Source: Nitrososphaerales archaeon TH5896
GTDB lineage: Archaea; Thermoproteota; Nitrososphaeria; Nitrososphaerales; Nitrososphaeraceae
Length of the DNA: 10,537 nucleotides
NCBI GenBank assembly: GCA_014523625.1
Contig: JAATVP010000156.1
Location: 1-10,537, forward strand
Reading direction: 5' to 3'
The translations under genes and the position numbers were made by a program. Of this stretch, positions 1 to 5,387 are shown piece after piece; position 1 is the first letter of the stretch, and every line of letters begins with the position of its first letter. The notes beneath the pieces were generated by a model, which was not told where the DNA came from, made no database searches, and was given only the letters and a program-made list of their open reading frames with translations.

Positions 1-2
1 AG

Positions 3-146
3 GGTGAGCGTAACGTAATAGTTACATGGTATGAGAGAAATGCTACAAGTAATGAACCAGTTCTTAGAATTAGTAATGACAATGGTCAAACATTCGGTGC
101 CCCACTGCGGCTAGCTGCTGATGGAACCCTTAGTAGTTGGCCGTAG
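3..146 (+). CDS. 3' end of a sialidase/BNR-like repeat protein (partial)
   Basis: An open frame runs from the left edge to a TAG at 144-146, giving the last 47 residues of a protein whose start lies outside the window. The visible part reads NVIVTWYERN, then VLRISNDNGQTFGAPLRLAA, and ends SSWP. The S-x-D-x-G-x-T-F-G core is the classic Asp-box of BNR/sialidase-type beta-propeller blades. Thaumarchaeal genomes carry many long exported proteins built from such blades, usually annotated as exo-alpha-sialidase or hypothetical proteins. The fragment would be the last blade. Glycosidase activity cannot be inferred from an Asp-box alone; many such proteins are structural or adhesive surface proteins. 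The Asp-box call is firm, the function is open. Confidence 0.72.
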   Translation, partial: GERNVIVTWYERNATSNEPVLRISNDNGQTFGAPLRLAADGTLSSWP

Positions 147-160
147 TAGGTGGGGGTCAT

Positions 161-195
161 GCCTAGGAGTTCTCAAGCCTCTAACTAGGCTCCTA
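161..195. repeat. Overlapping inverted repeats after the sialidase-like gene
   Basis: Two short inverted repeats overlap here. GCCTAG at 161-166 pairs with CTAGGC at 185-190, and TAGGAG at 164-169 pairs with CTCCTA at 190-195. They lie 15 bases after the upstream stop codon, so they could form alternative 3'-end hairpins. The stems are only 6 bp and chance is a real possibility. Confidence 0.3.
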
Positions 196-267
196 AAGCA
201 TATTATTAGTGTCAAATCACACTTAGAATTCCATAGATTGTAGTTGCTAGTACAATACATCACACCG

Positions 268-276
268 TAAATATAA
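268..276 (+). promoter_or_regulatory. TATA-like box of the DUF1059 gene
   Basis: The sequence TAAATATAA is centred about 27 bases before the ATG at 299. This is the spacing expected for an archaeal TATA box driving a leaderless or nearly leaderless transcript. It supports the ATG at 299 as the start and a promoter for the DUF1059/zinc-ribbon pair. Confidence 0.45.
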
Positions 277-298
277 CAAATTTTACTGCATTATTCAG

Positions 299-562
299 AT
301 GTCCCAAGCATATGAAGATTGTCTACAACTATTTTGTGTTTGCTGTAGAGATGTCGGACTCGACTGTAATTGCAATACTTATGGAATTAGCGATGAAACA
401 GTCATTTATAATTCAATCTTGCACATGTTAGAATACCATGCGATTAAGCCAGAAGAAATGACTACATGCATGAAACTGAAAATACTAGAGAGTATACGCG
501 TACACCGCTCTCCCCTCACCATCAGTCCTAGCTTATATAATAATCATTTTAGTGGATATTGA
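299..562 (+). CDS. DUF1059 family small protein
   Basis: This 87-residue protein matches what I know of DUF1059 (predicted small metal-binding proteins, usually 55-65 residues). The N-terminal signature is CRDVGLDC (residues 16-23), corresponding to the family's C-x-D-[LV]-G-x-x-C. It is followed by a helix with His42 and His47 (HMLEYHAIKPEEMT) and a final helix MKLKILESIR. The N-terminal segment is rich in Cys (residues 8, 13, 15, 16, 23, 25), which fits a metal or redox site. The last 17 residues after the domain look like a disordered tail. No signal peptide is present, so it is probably cytosolic. A TATA-like box lies 27 bases upstream. Its stop overlaps a possible TTG start of the next gene, suggesting co-transcription. 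The biochemical role of DUF1059 is not known. Confidence 0.8.
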   Translation: MSQAYEDCLQLFCVCCRDVGLDCNCNTYGISDETVIYNSILHMLEYHAIKPEEMTTCMKLKILESIRVHRSPLTISPSLYNNHFSGY

Positions 563-564
563 GC

Positions 565-792
565 ATGACAAGACATACCCACACTGAACTTGTTCCCCTA
601 GAAATAAGACATGAAGAGCAATCTCTGGAAACTGTGGAAGTTAGTCAACAGGGTCAATCGGAACTATCAATGTCTGAGCTTGACATTGAGATAGAATGTC
701 CGCTATGTAATGACATAATGGAATTATGTTCCAGCTTCGATAAGCTGATGTACTCATGCGAATCATGCAGTTTTATATTAAAATGTGTATAG
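565..792 (+). CDS. Small zinc-ribbon protein
   Basis: A 75-residue protein from the ATG at 565. An in-frame TTG at 559, overlapping the DUF1059 stop codon, would add two residues and is an equally possible translationally coupled start. Residues 1-42 are polar and acidic with no fold I recognise. Residues 45-68 form a zinc ribbon: CPLC (45-48), a short beta-like linker, then CESC (65-68) flanked by tyrosine and phenylalanine. Two further cysteines (55 and 74) are unusual extras. Thaumarchaea encode many such miniature zinc ribbons, often thought to be nucleic-acid or protein adaptors; no specific partner can be named. The TAG at 790-792 is odd: the same reading frame stays open for 199 more codons into the next gene, with no start codon in the first 150 bases. 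Confidence 0.72.
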   Translation: MTRHTHTELVPLEIRHEEQSLETVEVSQQGQSELSMSELDIEIECPLCNDIMELCSSFDKLMYSCESCSFILKCV

Positions 793-942
793 TCAGCGAG
801 TCCAGAAGAACAAGAAGAACAAGCACAAGAAGATTGGGAAGACGCTGGTAGACCGGGTGAAGATAATGACAATGGAGACGATAATGGGAATGATAATGAG
901 GACGATGAAGAACAGATATTTACATGTTCAGACGGGTCAACT
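793..942 (+). pseudogene. Startless acidic 5' part of the Cys-rich gene
   Basis: Directly after the zinc-ribbon stop codon the same frame continues without ATG, GTG or TTG until 943. It reads SASPEEQEEQAQEDWEDAG, then a Asp/Asn/Gly-rich linker, then FTCSDGSTVT. This acidic low-complexity stretch is the kind of sequence that normally follows a signal-peptide cleavage site in thaumarchaeal exported proteins. The FTCSDGS segment is the front half of a Cys motif that continues past the GTG at 943. It therefore reads as genuine former coding sequence whose signal peptide and start have been lost, probably by a deletion joining it to the zinc-ribbon gene. Confidence 0.55.
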
Positions 943-1389
943 GTGACTGAAGATGAAGAGTGTCCATCGACGGGGCCAAATCCATACTGTGATCTGGTTG
1001 GTAGTAATTATCGTGGAGTTTGTCATGACAGAAAAGACTATGATCAAGTTACCGGCTTATATCCATGTAATGATGGGACGAAGAAAACTGATTGGAGAGA
1101 CTGTAAAGATGCCACTAAGAAGAATAATGACAACGACAATGACGGACCAGATAAAACAGTAGTGATCAAACCACCACAACTGTCACAACCACAAATTCTC
1201 AGTATCAGAACTTGTGAACAAATTGGTGCATCGGACGGATATGGATTAATGTTCAATTTGGAGATATACAAGATATGTGGTGGTTACTATACCAATAGTT
1301 TCATAAGTGGATGTGAACAATCATACAAAGATCTAGGTTTTGTCTTTGTGAGATGTGAGAGAGTAGTAGAGGCGAATATCACAAAATGA
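943..1389 (+). CDS. Secreted-type Cys-rich protein, N-terminus lost
   Basis: The only usable start is GTG at 943, giving 148 residues, but coding-like sequence extends in frame back to 793 (see the preceding entry). Nine cysteines are present (7, 16, 27, 42, 54, 91, 112, 124, 138). Residues 15-57 contain the segments NYRGVCHDRKDYD and TGLYPCNDGTKKTDWRDCKD, which I recognise as a motif repeated in thaumarchaeal exported proteins of unknown function. A second C-x-D-G-[ST] motif begins just upstream of the GTG. Residues 60-70 are an Asn/Asp linker, and 85-148 form a second small domain with four Cys that could be disulfide-bonded. As it stands there is no signal peptide, so an intact family member would be outside the cell while this product would not. 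Probably a decaying gene; a truncated translated product cannot be excluded. Confidence 0.6.
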   Translation: MTEDEECPSTGPNPYCDLVGSNYRGVCHDRKDYDQVTGLYPCNDGTKKTDWRDCKDATKKNNDNDNDGPDKTVVIKPPQLSQPQILSIRTCEQIGASDGYGLMFNLEIYKICGGYYTNSFISGCEQSYKDLGFVFVRCERVVEANITK

Positions 1390-1928
1390 CAAGAGAAACT
1401 AAGATAAAAATAACAATCGACAAACTGTTAAATATATGCTAAATCTGCTCAATTAACCAGAATATCGTTCTCTATACTGGTAACGAACTAAGCCGGAGAG
1501 AGCTACTTATATTTACAATGTGTGCACAGGTCGCTTTTTAATTGATGATATGAGTGTATCTTAATATTGTATCGGGATCACGTTATGTTTACAATACAAA
1601 ACAGTCATAGAATGCTATAACGACTTAAAGAATGGTGAAATTACTGACACGTAGTTGTAAGAGCTTTGGCTTAGCGCGTGATAATAAATCTATGAAGACC
1701 ACTTAACATTTATCAGTGGTTTATCAAATCCCAGTAAGAGATCCAGATTAGTGCATTGGTAGACAATAAGATCTCTTTCTAAACAGCTAAATAAGATGCA
1801 AGATATGGAATCGGAGATCAGCGTATTAATCCAAATACAAAAATGAATTCAATTACAGTATAATTATAAGATAAAACTTAATCAACTGAAATATAGACTT
1901 GTCAACTTAGCATACTCTAGACAACAAT
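1390..1928. other. 539-base gap without a supported gene
   Basis: No convincing gene is seen on either strand. Two inverted repeats stand out. ACCACT at 1698-1703 pairs with AGTGGT at 1715-1720 (11-base loop). AAGAGATC at 1736-1743 pairs with GATCTCTT at 1770-1777 (26-base loop). A plus-strand frame ending at 1846 reads RSLSKQLNKMQDMESEISVL, which looks helical but has no upstream gene body and may be a relic. The palindrome TGTGCACA is at 1521-1528. The last 40 bases probably hold the promoter of the acidic exported protein gene, with a weak TATA-like AAATATAG near 1889. Confidence 0.4.
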
Positions 1929-2393
1929 ATGATACACATTCAATATTTCAAATATGGAATATTATCCGGGCTTCTACTAATATGCACGATCATGTCTAGT
2001 GTGACTCCAGATAGTCAGAACTCAGTTTTTGCACAGATTACTCCAGCTTCAAAAAAATTAGATAGCAATAGTGTTGCCACGGATAGCTCACATGATACAG
2101 GCGCTGGCAATGACAATCCACAGGGTATAACACCAAGCGAAAAAATAGATGGGACCACAGAAGAAGATTCTACTGATTCGACCGATTCTAATGACGTTAA
2201 CAGCGGGCCGACAACAGCTGAACAAGACGATAATGAAACAATAGTAAGTGAGGAAGAAGATCCTGACCCGACTGACCAATTGGTAGAAGCGATTATGAAC
2301 GAAGTCATGAATGAAACAATAACAAGTGAAGAAGAAGATCCTGACCTGACTGACCAATTTGCAGAAGCGATTATGAATGAAGTGACGCGATAA
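1929..2393 (+). CDS. Acidic exported protein with internal tandem repeat
   Basis: A 154-residue protein of no recognised family. Residues 1-36 form a signal peptide: a short n-region (IHIQYFKYG), a hydrophobic core (ILSGLLLICTIM) and a likely cleavage region near SVFAQ, typical of thaumarchaeal exported proteins. Residues 37-100 are Ser/Thr/Asp/Glu-rich and probably disordered. Residues 102-153 are two copies of a 26-residue unit, NETIVSEEEDPDPTDQLVEA plus IMNEVM, the second ending IMNEVT. The mature protein would be strongly acidic, so calcium or other cation binding at the surface is possible but not shown. The stop lies two bases before the TTG of the polymerase fragment. The ATG at 1929 is the natural start because it opens the signal peptide. 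Confidence 0.7.
   Translation: MIHIQYFKYGILSGLLLICTIMSSVTPDSQNSVFAQITPASKKLDSNSVATDSSHDTGAGNDNPQGITPSEKIDGTTEEDSTDSTDSNDVNSGPTTAEQDDNETIVSEEEDPDPTDQLVEAIMNEVMNETITSEEEDPDLTDQFAEAIMNEVTR
2232..2387 (+). repeat. Two tandem 78-base units inside the acidic gene
   Basis: Unit 1 spans 2232-2309 and unit 2 spans 2310-2387. Both begin AATGAAACAATA and end with an AATGAAGT-like segment, in the same reading frame, giving a 26-residue protein repeat. The copies differ at several positions (for example CCG/CTG and TTGGTA/TTTGCA), so the duplication is not brand new. Confidence 0.85.
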
Positions 2394-2395
2394 GA

Positions 2396-2653
2396 TTGAA
2401 TGTTTCTGGGGTTATTACTAACCGCGGGGATAGTATCCAATATGTTCACTCTAACTCACAACATACTGATCCATTGCATAGATTAACTCCCGCGAAACTC
2501 ATTTCGACTCAAAACTATGATAGAGAAAAATATCTTGATATACTACTCGATTCTACTGAAGCAGTACTGTCAATATTTGGATTTAATCGGTCATCATTTG
2601 GATTTGACAAAAAGAAAAACCGCCATTGGTGGACTGATTTATCATCAGCGTGA
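2396..2653 (+). pseudogene. C-terminal remnant of family B DNA polymerase
   Basis: The 85-residue frame, opening with TTG at 2396, resembles only the extreme C-terminus (thumb end) of archaeal family B DNA polymerases. The order fits: GDSIQYV (the G-D-x-I-x-Y-V strand near the end of PolB), then PLHRLTPAKL, then YDREKYLDILLDSTEAVLSI (the YD-x-E-Y helix), FGFNR, and a basic end with KKKNRHWW. An intact PolB is about 800 residues and its exonuclease and palm domains are absent here. Coding resemblance may begin slightly earlier, since the frame is open from 2381 (SDAIRLNVSGVITNRGDSIQ), overlapping the end of the acidic gene. No promoter of its own is obvious. It probably arose by a duplication or recombination that brought in the 3' end of polB. 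The family call is from motif order, not from a search. Confidence 0.6.
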
Positions 2654-2690
2654 GAGAGATATTGAATCGTCAAAAACAGAGTTGTAAAAT

Positions 2691-2695
2691 AGGAG
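2691..2695 (+). promoter_or_regulatory. Shine-Dalgarno AGGAG before the 2703 gene
   Basis: AGGAG ends seven bases before the ATG at 2703. An in-frame TAA at 2685-2687 excludes a longer product, so this site fixes the start. A Shine-Dalgarno motif implies translation from a leadered mRNA, unlike the apparently leaderless genes elsewhere in the window. Confidence 0.6.
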
Positions 2696-2702
2696 TGTCT
2701 CT

Positions 2703-3128
2703 ATGAGTCTATTTCCGGATGAAGATGTTCTTTTCGCATCTATAGAAGCTCTAGATACAATACCTAGGTTCCCTGACCAATTCATAGAATCTGTTCTGGT
2801 TTTTGGGTATGCTTGGGTGGACTCCGATACTGGAGAGGGGATTGTAGTGGCGATCCATCCCGAATTCAGGGATTCTAATCAAAACCCTGATGCATGGCAC
2901 ACACATCCAGTACAATTATCTAGCGGCGACGGCACAAGCAGTGATTTCTGTATAGAAGAACTTGGGACTTCTCAGGGCAGTTACATCTATCATAGTTGTC
3001 ACTTGCTGCATCTTTACAGAATTGCTATTGCAGAAAATGCTACGATACTGCTCCTACTGGATCCATTAGTTTGTAGTTCCTATAAAGTATCTATGGAATT
3101 ATCTTTCATTAGTAAATACGAATGTTGA
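2703..3128 (+). CDS. Thaumarchaeal conserved protein with QNPDAWHTH core
   Basis: A 141-residue protein of a family I recall from thaumarchaeal genomes, of unknown function. The order is SIEALDTIPRFPDQFIESVL (residues 13-32), FGYAWVD, VAIHPEFRDSNQNPDAWHTH (the most family-like stretch, with three His), then SSDFCIEELGTSQG, then IAENATI and a C-terminal beta-rich segment with two Cys. The His and Cys residues could bind a metal; this is inference. As I recall, relatives carry a signal peptide before the LFPDED-like segment; this copy starts just two residues before it and a stop lies 15 bases upstream, so export may have been lost. It follows the polymerase fragment by 49 bases and is preceded by AGGAG. 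Confidence 0.62.
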   Translation: MSLFPDEDVLFASIEALDTIPRFPDQFIESVLVFGYAWVDSDTGEGIVVAIHPEFRDSNQNPDAWHTHPVQLSSGDGTSSDFCIEELGTSQGSYIYHSCHLLHLYRIAIAENATILLLLDPLVCSSYKVSMELSFISKYEC

Positions 3129-3168
3129 TACTAGCTATAAAGTTATCGTATTGCTAATATTTTATGCA

Positions 3169-3339
3169 TTATCTATTAACATATTCTCTAGCTTCTTGAG
3201 TTAAATTCTTGATAACGGGTTGACCCACATCCAGAACCGTCTCGAATCCGCTAATAATTCCAGACGAAAAAGCTTCCCATCGAAGACCAATAATCGCAAG
3301 AATAACTAACACGATCAGAACCAATGTCAATACTCCCAT
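3169..3339 (-). CDS. 56-residue single-span membrane protein
   Basis: Reading the minus strand from the ATG at 3339 gives a 56-residue protein. Residues 2-19 are a hydrophobic span (GVLTLVLIVLVILAIIGL). After W21 comes an amphipathic segment with SGIISGFETVLDVGQPVIKN (27-46), ending LTQEAREYVNR. The layout, a short N-terminal anchor followed by a soluble Gly/Glu-containing helix, matches small conserved thaumarchaeal proteins I recall, annotated only as hypothetical. It is a good candidate for a membrane-anchored regulator or complex subunit, but nothing specific can be claimed. The coding sense is supported by the clean hydrophobic/amphipathic partition and normal codon use. Confidence 0.68.
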   Translation of the reverse strand: MGVLTLVLIVLVILAIIGLRWEAFSSGIISGFETVLDVGQPVIKNLTQEAREYVNR

Positions 3340-3649
3340 CGTTTATACTTGAGTATTCATTGCGTAAAGAATTAAACTTCAGTCATTTAATACATATAAT
3401 ATTCTACTGTGACATTACAACGTACGCTGATCTAATGGATGATCAGACGATGCTACTCCCAATGATAAGATGTCATACAAATGCAAATGTCAACTACGCC
3501 CAATAACTGTAAAAAACGATAGTAAGAATTTGTCTTGTTGTCTTTTGGCATATATGTAATTAGAATTTATTGTCTTAGCTGCATCCATCTATAAAAGCAA
3601 AGAAAAAAAGAAATGTTTTGATTTGTCCATTCATGTAATTACTGTGTTT
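3340..3649. other. Gap between two minus-strand genes
   Basis: This stretch should hold the promoter of the small membrane protein (left end) and the 3' end of the Ala-rich gene (right end). The plus-strand frame 3324-3506 covers the start of the membrane-protein gene, shows no family features and is not accepted. Nothing else is recognised apart from the A-run described below. Confidence 0.5.
3603..3609 (-). terminator. T-tract downstream of the Ala-rich gene
   Basis: Seven consecutive A on the plus strand read as T7 on the minus strand, flanked by further T-rich sequence, about 41 bases after the minus-strand stop at 3650-3652. Archaeal RNA polymerase terminates on such T-tracts without a hairpin. 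Confidence 0.5.
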
Positions 3650-3904
3650 CTAATTTCCTGCTGCTGCGGCTGCTGATGCTCCACCAGCTGCTGCGGCAGC
3701 TGCCGCGCTATTGCCACTTGCTGCTGCTGTGGCTGCAGAATTTCCTGCTGCTGCGGCTGCTGCTGCACCGCCATTGTTATGATGATGTTTTTTGTGCTTT
3801 TTCTTAGCCATGGCGTCTTGCGAATCTGCTACTGTTGTTGCTGTGACTAGTAATACTGCAATTATTCCTATTGCAACTAGTGCCAAGCTCTGAGATTTGT
3901 TCAT
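3650..3904 (-). CDS. Exported Lys/His cluster, Ala-rich protein
   Basis: An 84-residue protein. Residues 1-33 are a signal peptide (SLALVAIGIIAVLLVTATTV core, probable cleavage after AMA). Residues 34-42 are KKKHKKHHH, a strongly basic, potentially metal- or nucleic-acid-binding cluster. Residues 45-84 are almost only Ala, Gly, Ser and Asn, built on degenerate units of the type GNSAA plus five or more alanines. The alanines are mostly encoded by GCA/GCC/GCT runs, giving local GC content well above the surroundings. Small exported proteins of this style occur in Nitrososphaeria; I know of no assigned function. Possible roles are cell-envelope or matrix structure, or metal scavenging, both inferred. 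The length of the Ala tract may vary between strains through slippage. Confidence 0.72.
   Translation of the reverse strand: MNKSQSLALVAIGIIAVLLVTATTVADSQDAMAKKKHKKHHHNNGGAAAAAAAGNSAATAAASGNSAAAAAAAGGASAAAAAGN
3656..3772 (-). repeat. GC-rich alanine-codon low-complexity tract
   Basis: Runs of GCTGCTGCGG and related alanine codons form degenerate repeats encoding GNSAA-type units. The tract is intragenic and is the most GC-rich repetitive stretch of the window. Confidence 0.7.
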
Positions 3905-4043
3905 AGGTACATGAATGAATAGAAATCCAGTATAGTTACTTTAGTGATATATCGCATATAATATTGCCATGTAATTATATTACGTTATTTACATATACAT
4001 CACTATCATAAACTGTATATTATTACTCAGTTTGATTGGGTAT

Positions 4044-4075
4044 ATTTTCAATGATATTGATATCGATTTGAAAAT
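4044..4075. promoter_or_regulatory. Dyad in the divergent promoter region
   Basis: ATTTTCAA (4044-4051) and TTGAAAAT (4068-4075) are perfect inverted repeats separated by 16 bases rich in GATATNGATAT. They lie between the divergent genes starting at 3904 (minus) and 4180 (plus), so half-sites for a dimeric regulator are plausible. An 8-bp AT-rich match can also arise by chance. Confidence 0.35.
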
Positions 4076-4179
4076 GGAAGTCCAGAAATCGATAAATGCA
4101 AGGGGAAATAAATAGAAAACTTAGTAATGTCCCGTAAACACATATACCAAATAGATCATATTTCTATATAGCCAATTTC

Positions 4180-4554
4180 ATGAACTATAATAAACTGGTG
4201 TTAGTTACGCTAATATTCATTATTGTTGTGGACATGATCGCGATTCCTTTTGGAAACCCAAAATTTCTCGATAGAGCGATTGTATTAGAGCTTTGTTATG
4301 TATCTCTTTCATTTTTGATTTGGAAAGGATATACTAAACTGTTGTATGCATGTATTCTGATTGCATCGGCCGTAATCGTGGGAAACAGCATAGCTGCACC
4401 ACATATTCACCTAATGACGACATTTGAAAGGCCAATGAATGCAGTTGTATTACTTGTTGGTGGCTATATTCTACAAGGAATGCTAATATACTTCAGCTTA
4501 AGAGTAATTTTGAGAAAATATCCAATACGATTATCACAAGGATTCACTTTGTGA
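4180..4554 (+). CDS. Four-span integral membrane protein, unknown
   Basis: A 124-residue protein with four predicted membrane spans at roughly residues 5-23, 33-49, 53-72 and 87-110. The loop after span 3 carries APHIHLMTTFERP with His75 and His77, and a short basic C-terminus (RKYPIRLSQ) probably faces the cytoplasm by the positive-inside rule. The length and four-span layout match several small unassigned thaumarchaeal membrane proteins; I do not recognise the family. The ATG at 4180 opens directly onto span 1. It is transcribed divergently from the Ala-rich gene. A small AT-rich inverted repeat (GTTTTA 4568-4573 with TAAAAC 4579-4584) follows the stop. Confidence 0.62.
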   Translation: MNYNKLVLVTLIFIIVVDMIAIPFGNPKFLDRAIVLELCYVSLSFLIWKGYTKLLYACILIASAVIVGNSIAAPHIHLMTTFERPMNAVVLLVGGYILQGMLIYFSLRVILRKYPIRLSQGFTL

Positions 4555-4622
4555 AATTCAAAAAAGTGTTTTAGACTATAAAACCACAATTACTATGGGT
4601 ATTAATAATTCGAAATAAATCA

Positions 4623-5153
4623 TCATGAAATGTTACTAACATTTTCATTTCGACTCGATAATGACGACGACGATATTGGAGTGGGAGTACAAGCCCTTAC
4701 ATTTCTTACAAAATCTTCTAATATTGATGCATAATCATTGTACAAGTCCTTGTGAAAATTACTTCCAATCGGACAGCTCGCGGATTTATTATTTTCTGTT
4801 GTACCATGAAGAGAATTATGACAATGTCCGTTTTCAGTTTTTTTCTTAAGGTTGACTTTTAACCATGATAATACCATAGTACCTAACATCAGCATCGCAG
4901 TTTCAGTATGTAGATAGCTATATTGAGTGATTTCGTCCTCCTTATTGCTGCATTGGTTTTGAGTGGGGCCGTCAGAGTATTCTCGACTGTGTAAAAGTAC
5001 GTTTACGGCTAACGAAGACCAAAAAAAGCCATTGGGTACTATCTTTTTATCAGCTGCTCCATATGGAGGTCCAAAAGATGCAAATACCTCTTGGATTGAT
5101 GAGTAGAAGGCATCTGTTTCAAGTTGCTTTTTAAACCATTTTGGATTTACCAA
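4623..5153 (-). CDS. Unrecognised 176-residue protein, possible 3' half of a split gene
   Basis: Starts with TTG at 5153. Residues 1-60 look like a compact domain (WFKKQLETDAFYSSIQEVFA, then FGPPYGAADKKIVPNGFFW). Residues 61-80 are polar. Residues 84-98 are moderately hydrophobic (TETAMLMLGTMVLSW) and may be a membrane-touching helix. The remainder is polar with four Cys/His positions (HCHNSLH, SCP) and a Ser-rich end. No family is recognised. The start lies seven bases inside the upstream minus-strand ORF in a different frame. Either the two are translationally coupled, or they are one gene broken by a frameshift near 5150. The aromatic-rich N-terminus without a clean start slightly favours a broken gene. 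Confidence 0.5.
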   Translation of the reverse strand: MVNPKWFKKQLETDAFYSSIQEVFASFGPPYGAADKKIVPNGFFWSSLAVNVLLHSREYSDGPTQNQCSNKEDEITQYSYLHTETAMLMLGTMVLSWLKVNLKKKTENGHCHNSLHGTTENNKSASCPIGSNFHKDLYNDYASILEDFVRNVRACTPTPISSSSLSSRNENVSNIS

Positions 5154-5347
5154 CGAGTCAATATTGGTTGTTCGCGTATTAATGTAGAGTGGTGGTAGTT
5201 ATACATGCGAAGTAAATCATTTAACGTTATGCTAATTTCACAATGCTGTGAATTATATTCGTACAAGTATCTCGTGGAAATGAAATCTCTACTGGTTTTG
5301 CCACTAATTAGTTCTTGCTGGAATCGCCGAAGATTTTTTAGTTCCAT
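5147..5347 (-). CDS. Unrecognised 66-residue protein, possible 5' half of a split gene
   Basis: Begins with ATG at 5347 and encodes MELKNLRRFQQELISGKTSR, then DFISTRYLYEYNSQHCEIS, then a helix-like ITLNDLLRMYNYHH, ending PILTRW. No domain is recognised. It overlaps the TTG start of the next minus-strand ORF by seven bases. A perfect 14-base palindrome sits 26 bases upstream of its ATG, where the TATA box should be, suggesting a regulated promoter. If the downstream frame is a continuation, the intact protein would be about 240 residues. Confidence 0.5.
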   Translation of the reverse strand: MELKNLRRFQQELISGKTSRDFISTRYLYEYNSQHCEISITLNDLLRMYNYHHSTLIREQPILTRW

Positions 5348-5373
5348 ATGTGGCTATTGACACGATTTGTTCA

Positions 5374-5387
5374 GTGCCTATAGGCAC
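5374..5387. promoter_or_regulatory. 14-base perfect palindrome, candidate operator
   Basis: GTGCCTATAGGCAC is self-complementary over all 14 bases. Its centre is 33 bases before the ATG of the minus-strand gene at 5347 and contains CTATAG, so it overlaps the likely TATA box. A dimeric repressor bound here would block TBP. A perfect 14-mer palindrome is expected by chance roughly once per 16 kb, so the position is the main argument. Confidence 0.4.

Noticed and set aside
790..792. TAG read as pyrrolysine
   Set aside because: No pyl gene is visible in the window and the codon sits between two unrelated protein types, so a gene-fusion junction is simpler; only a genome search could reopen it.
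654..872. Minus-strand Ser/Cys-rich frame opposite the zinc-ribbon and acidic region
   Set aside because: It is the antisense shadow of Glu/Asp codons on the plus strand.
2015..2449. Minus-strand 144-codon frame opposite the acidic exported gene
   Set aside because: Antisense shadow of acidic codons; its repeat is just the complement of the plus-strand duplication, and the plus strand has a clear signal peptide.
3324..3506. Plus-strand 60-codon frame
   Set aside because: It overlaps the start of the better-supported minus-strand membrane protein, has no family features and no promoter or ribosome-binding signal.
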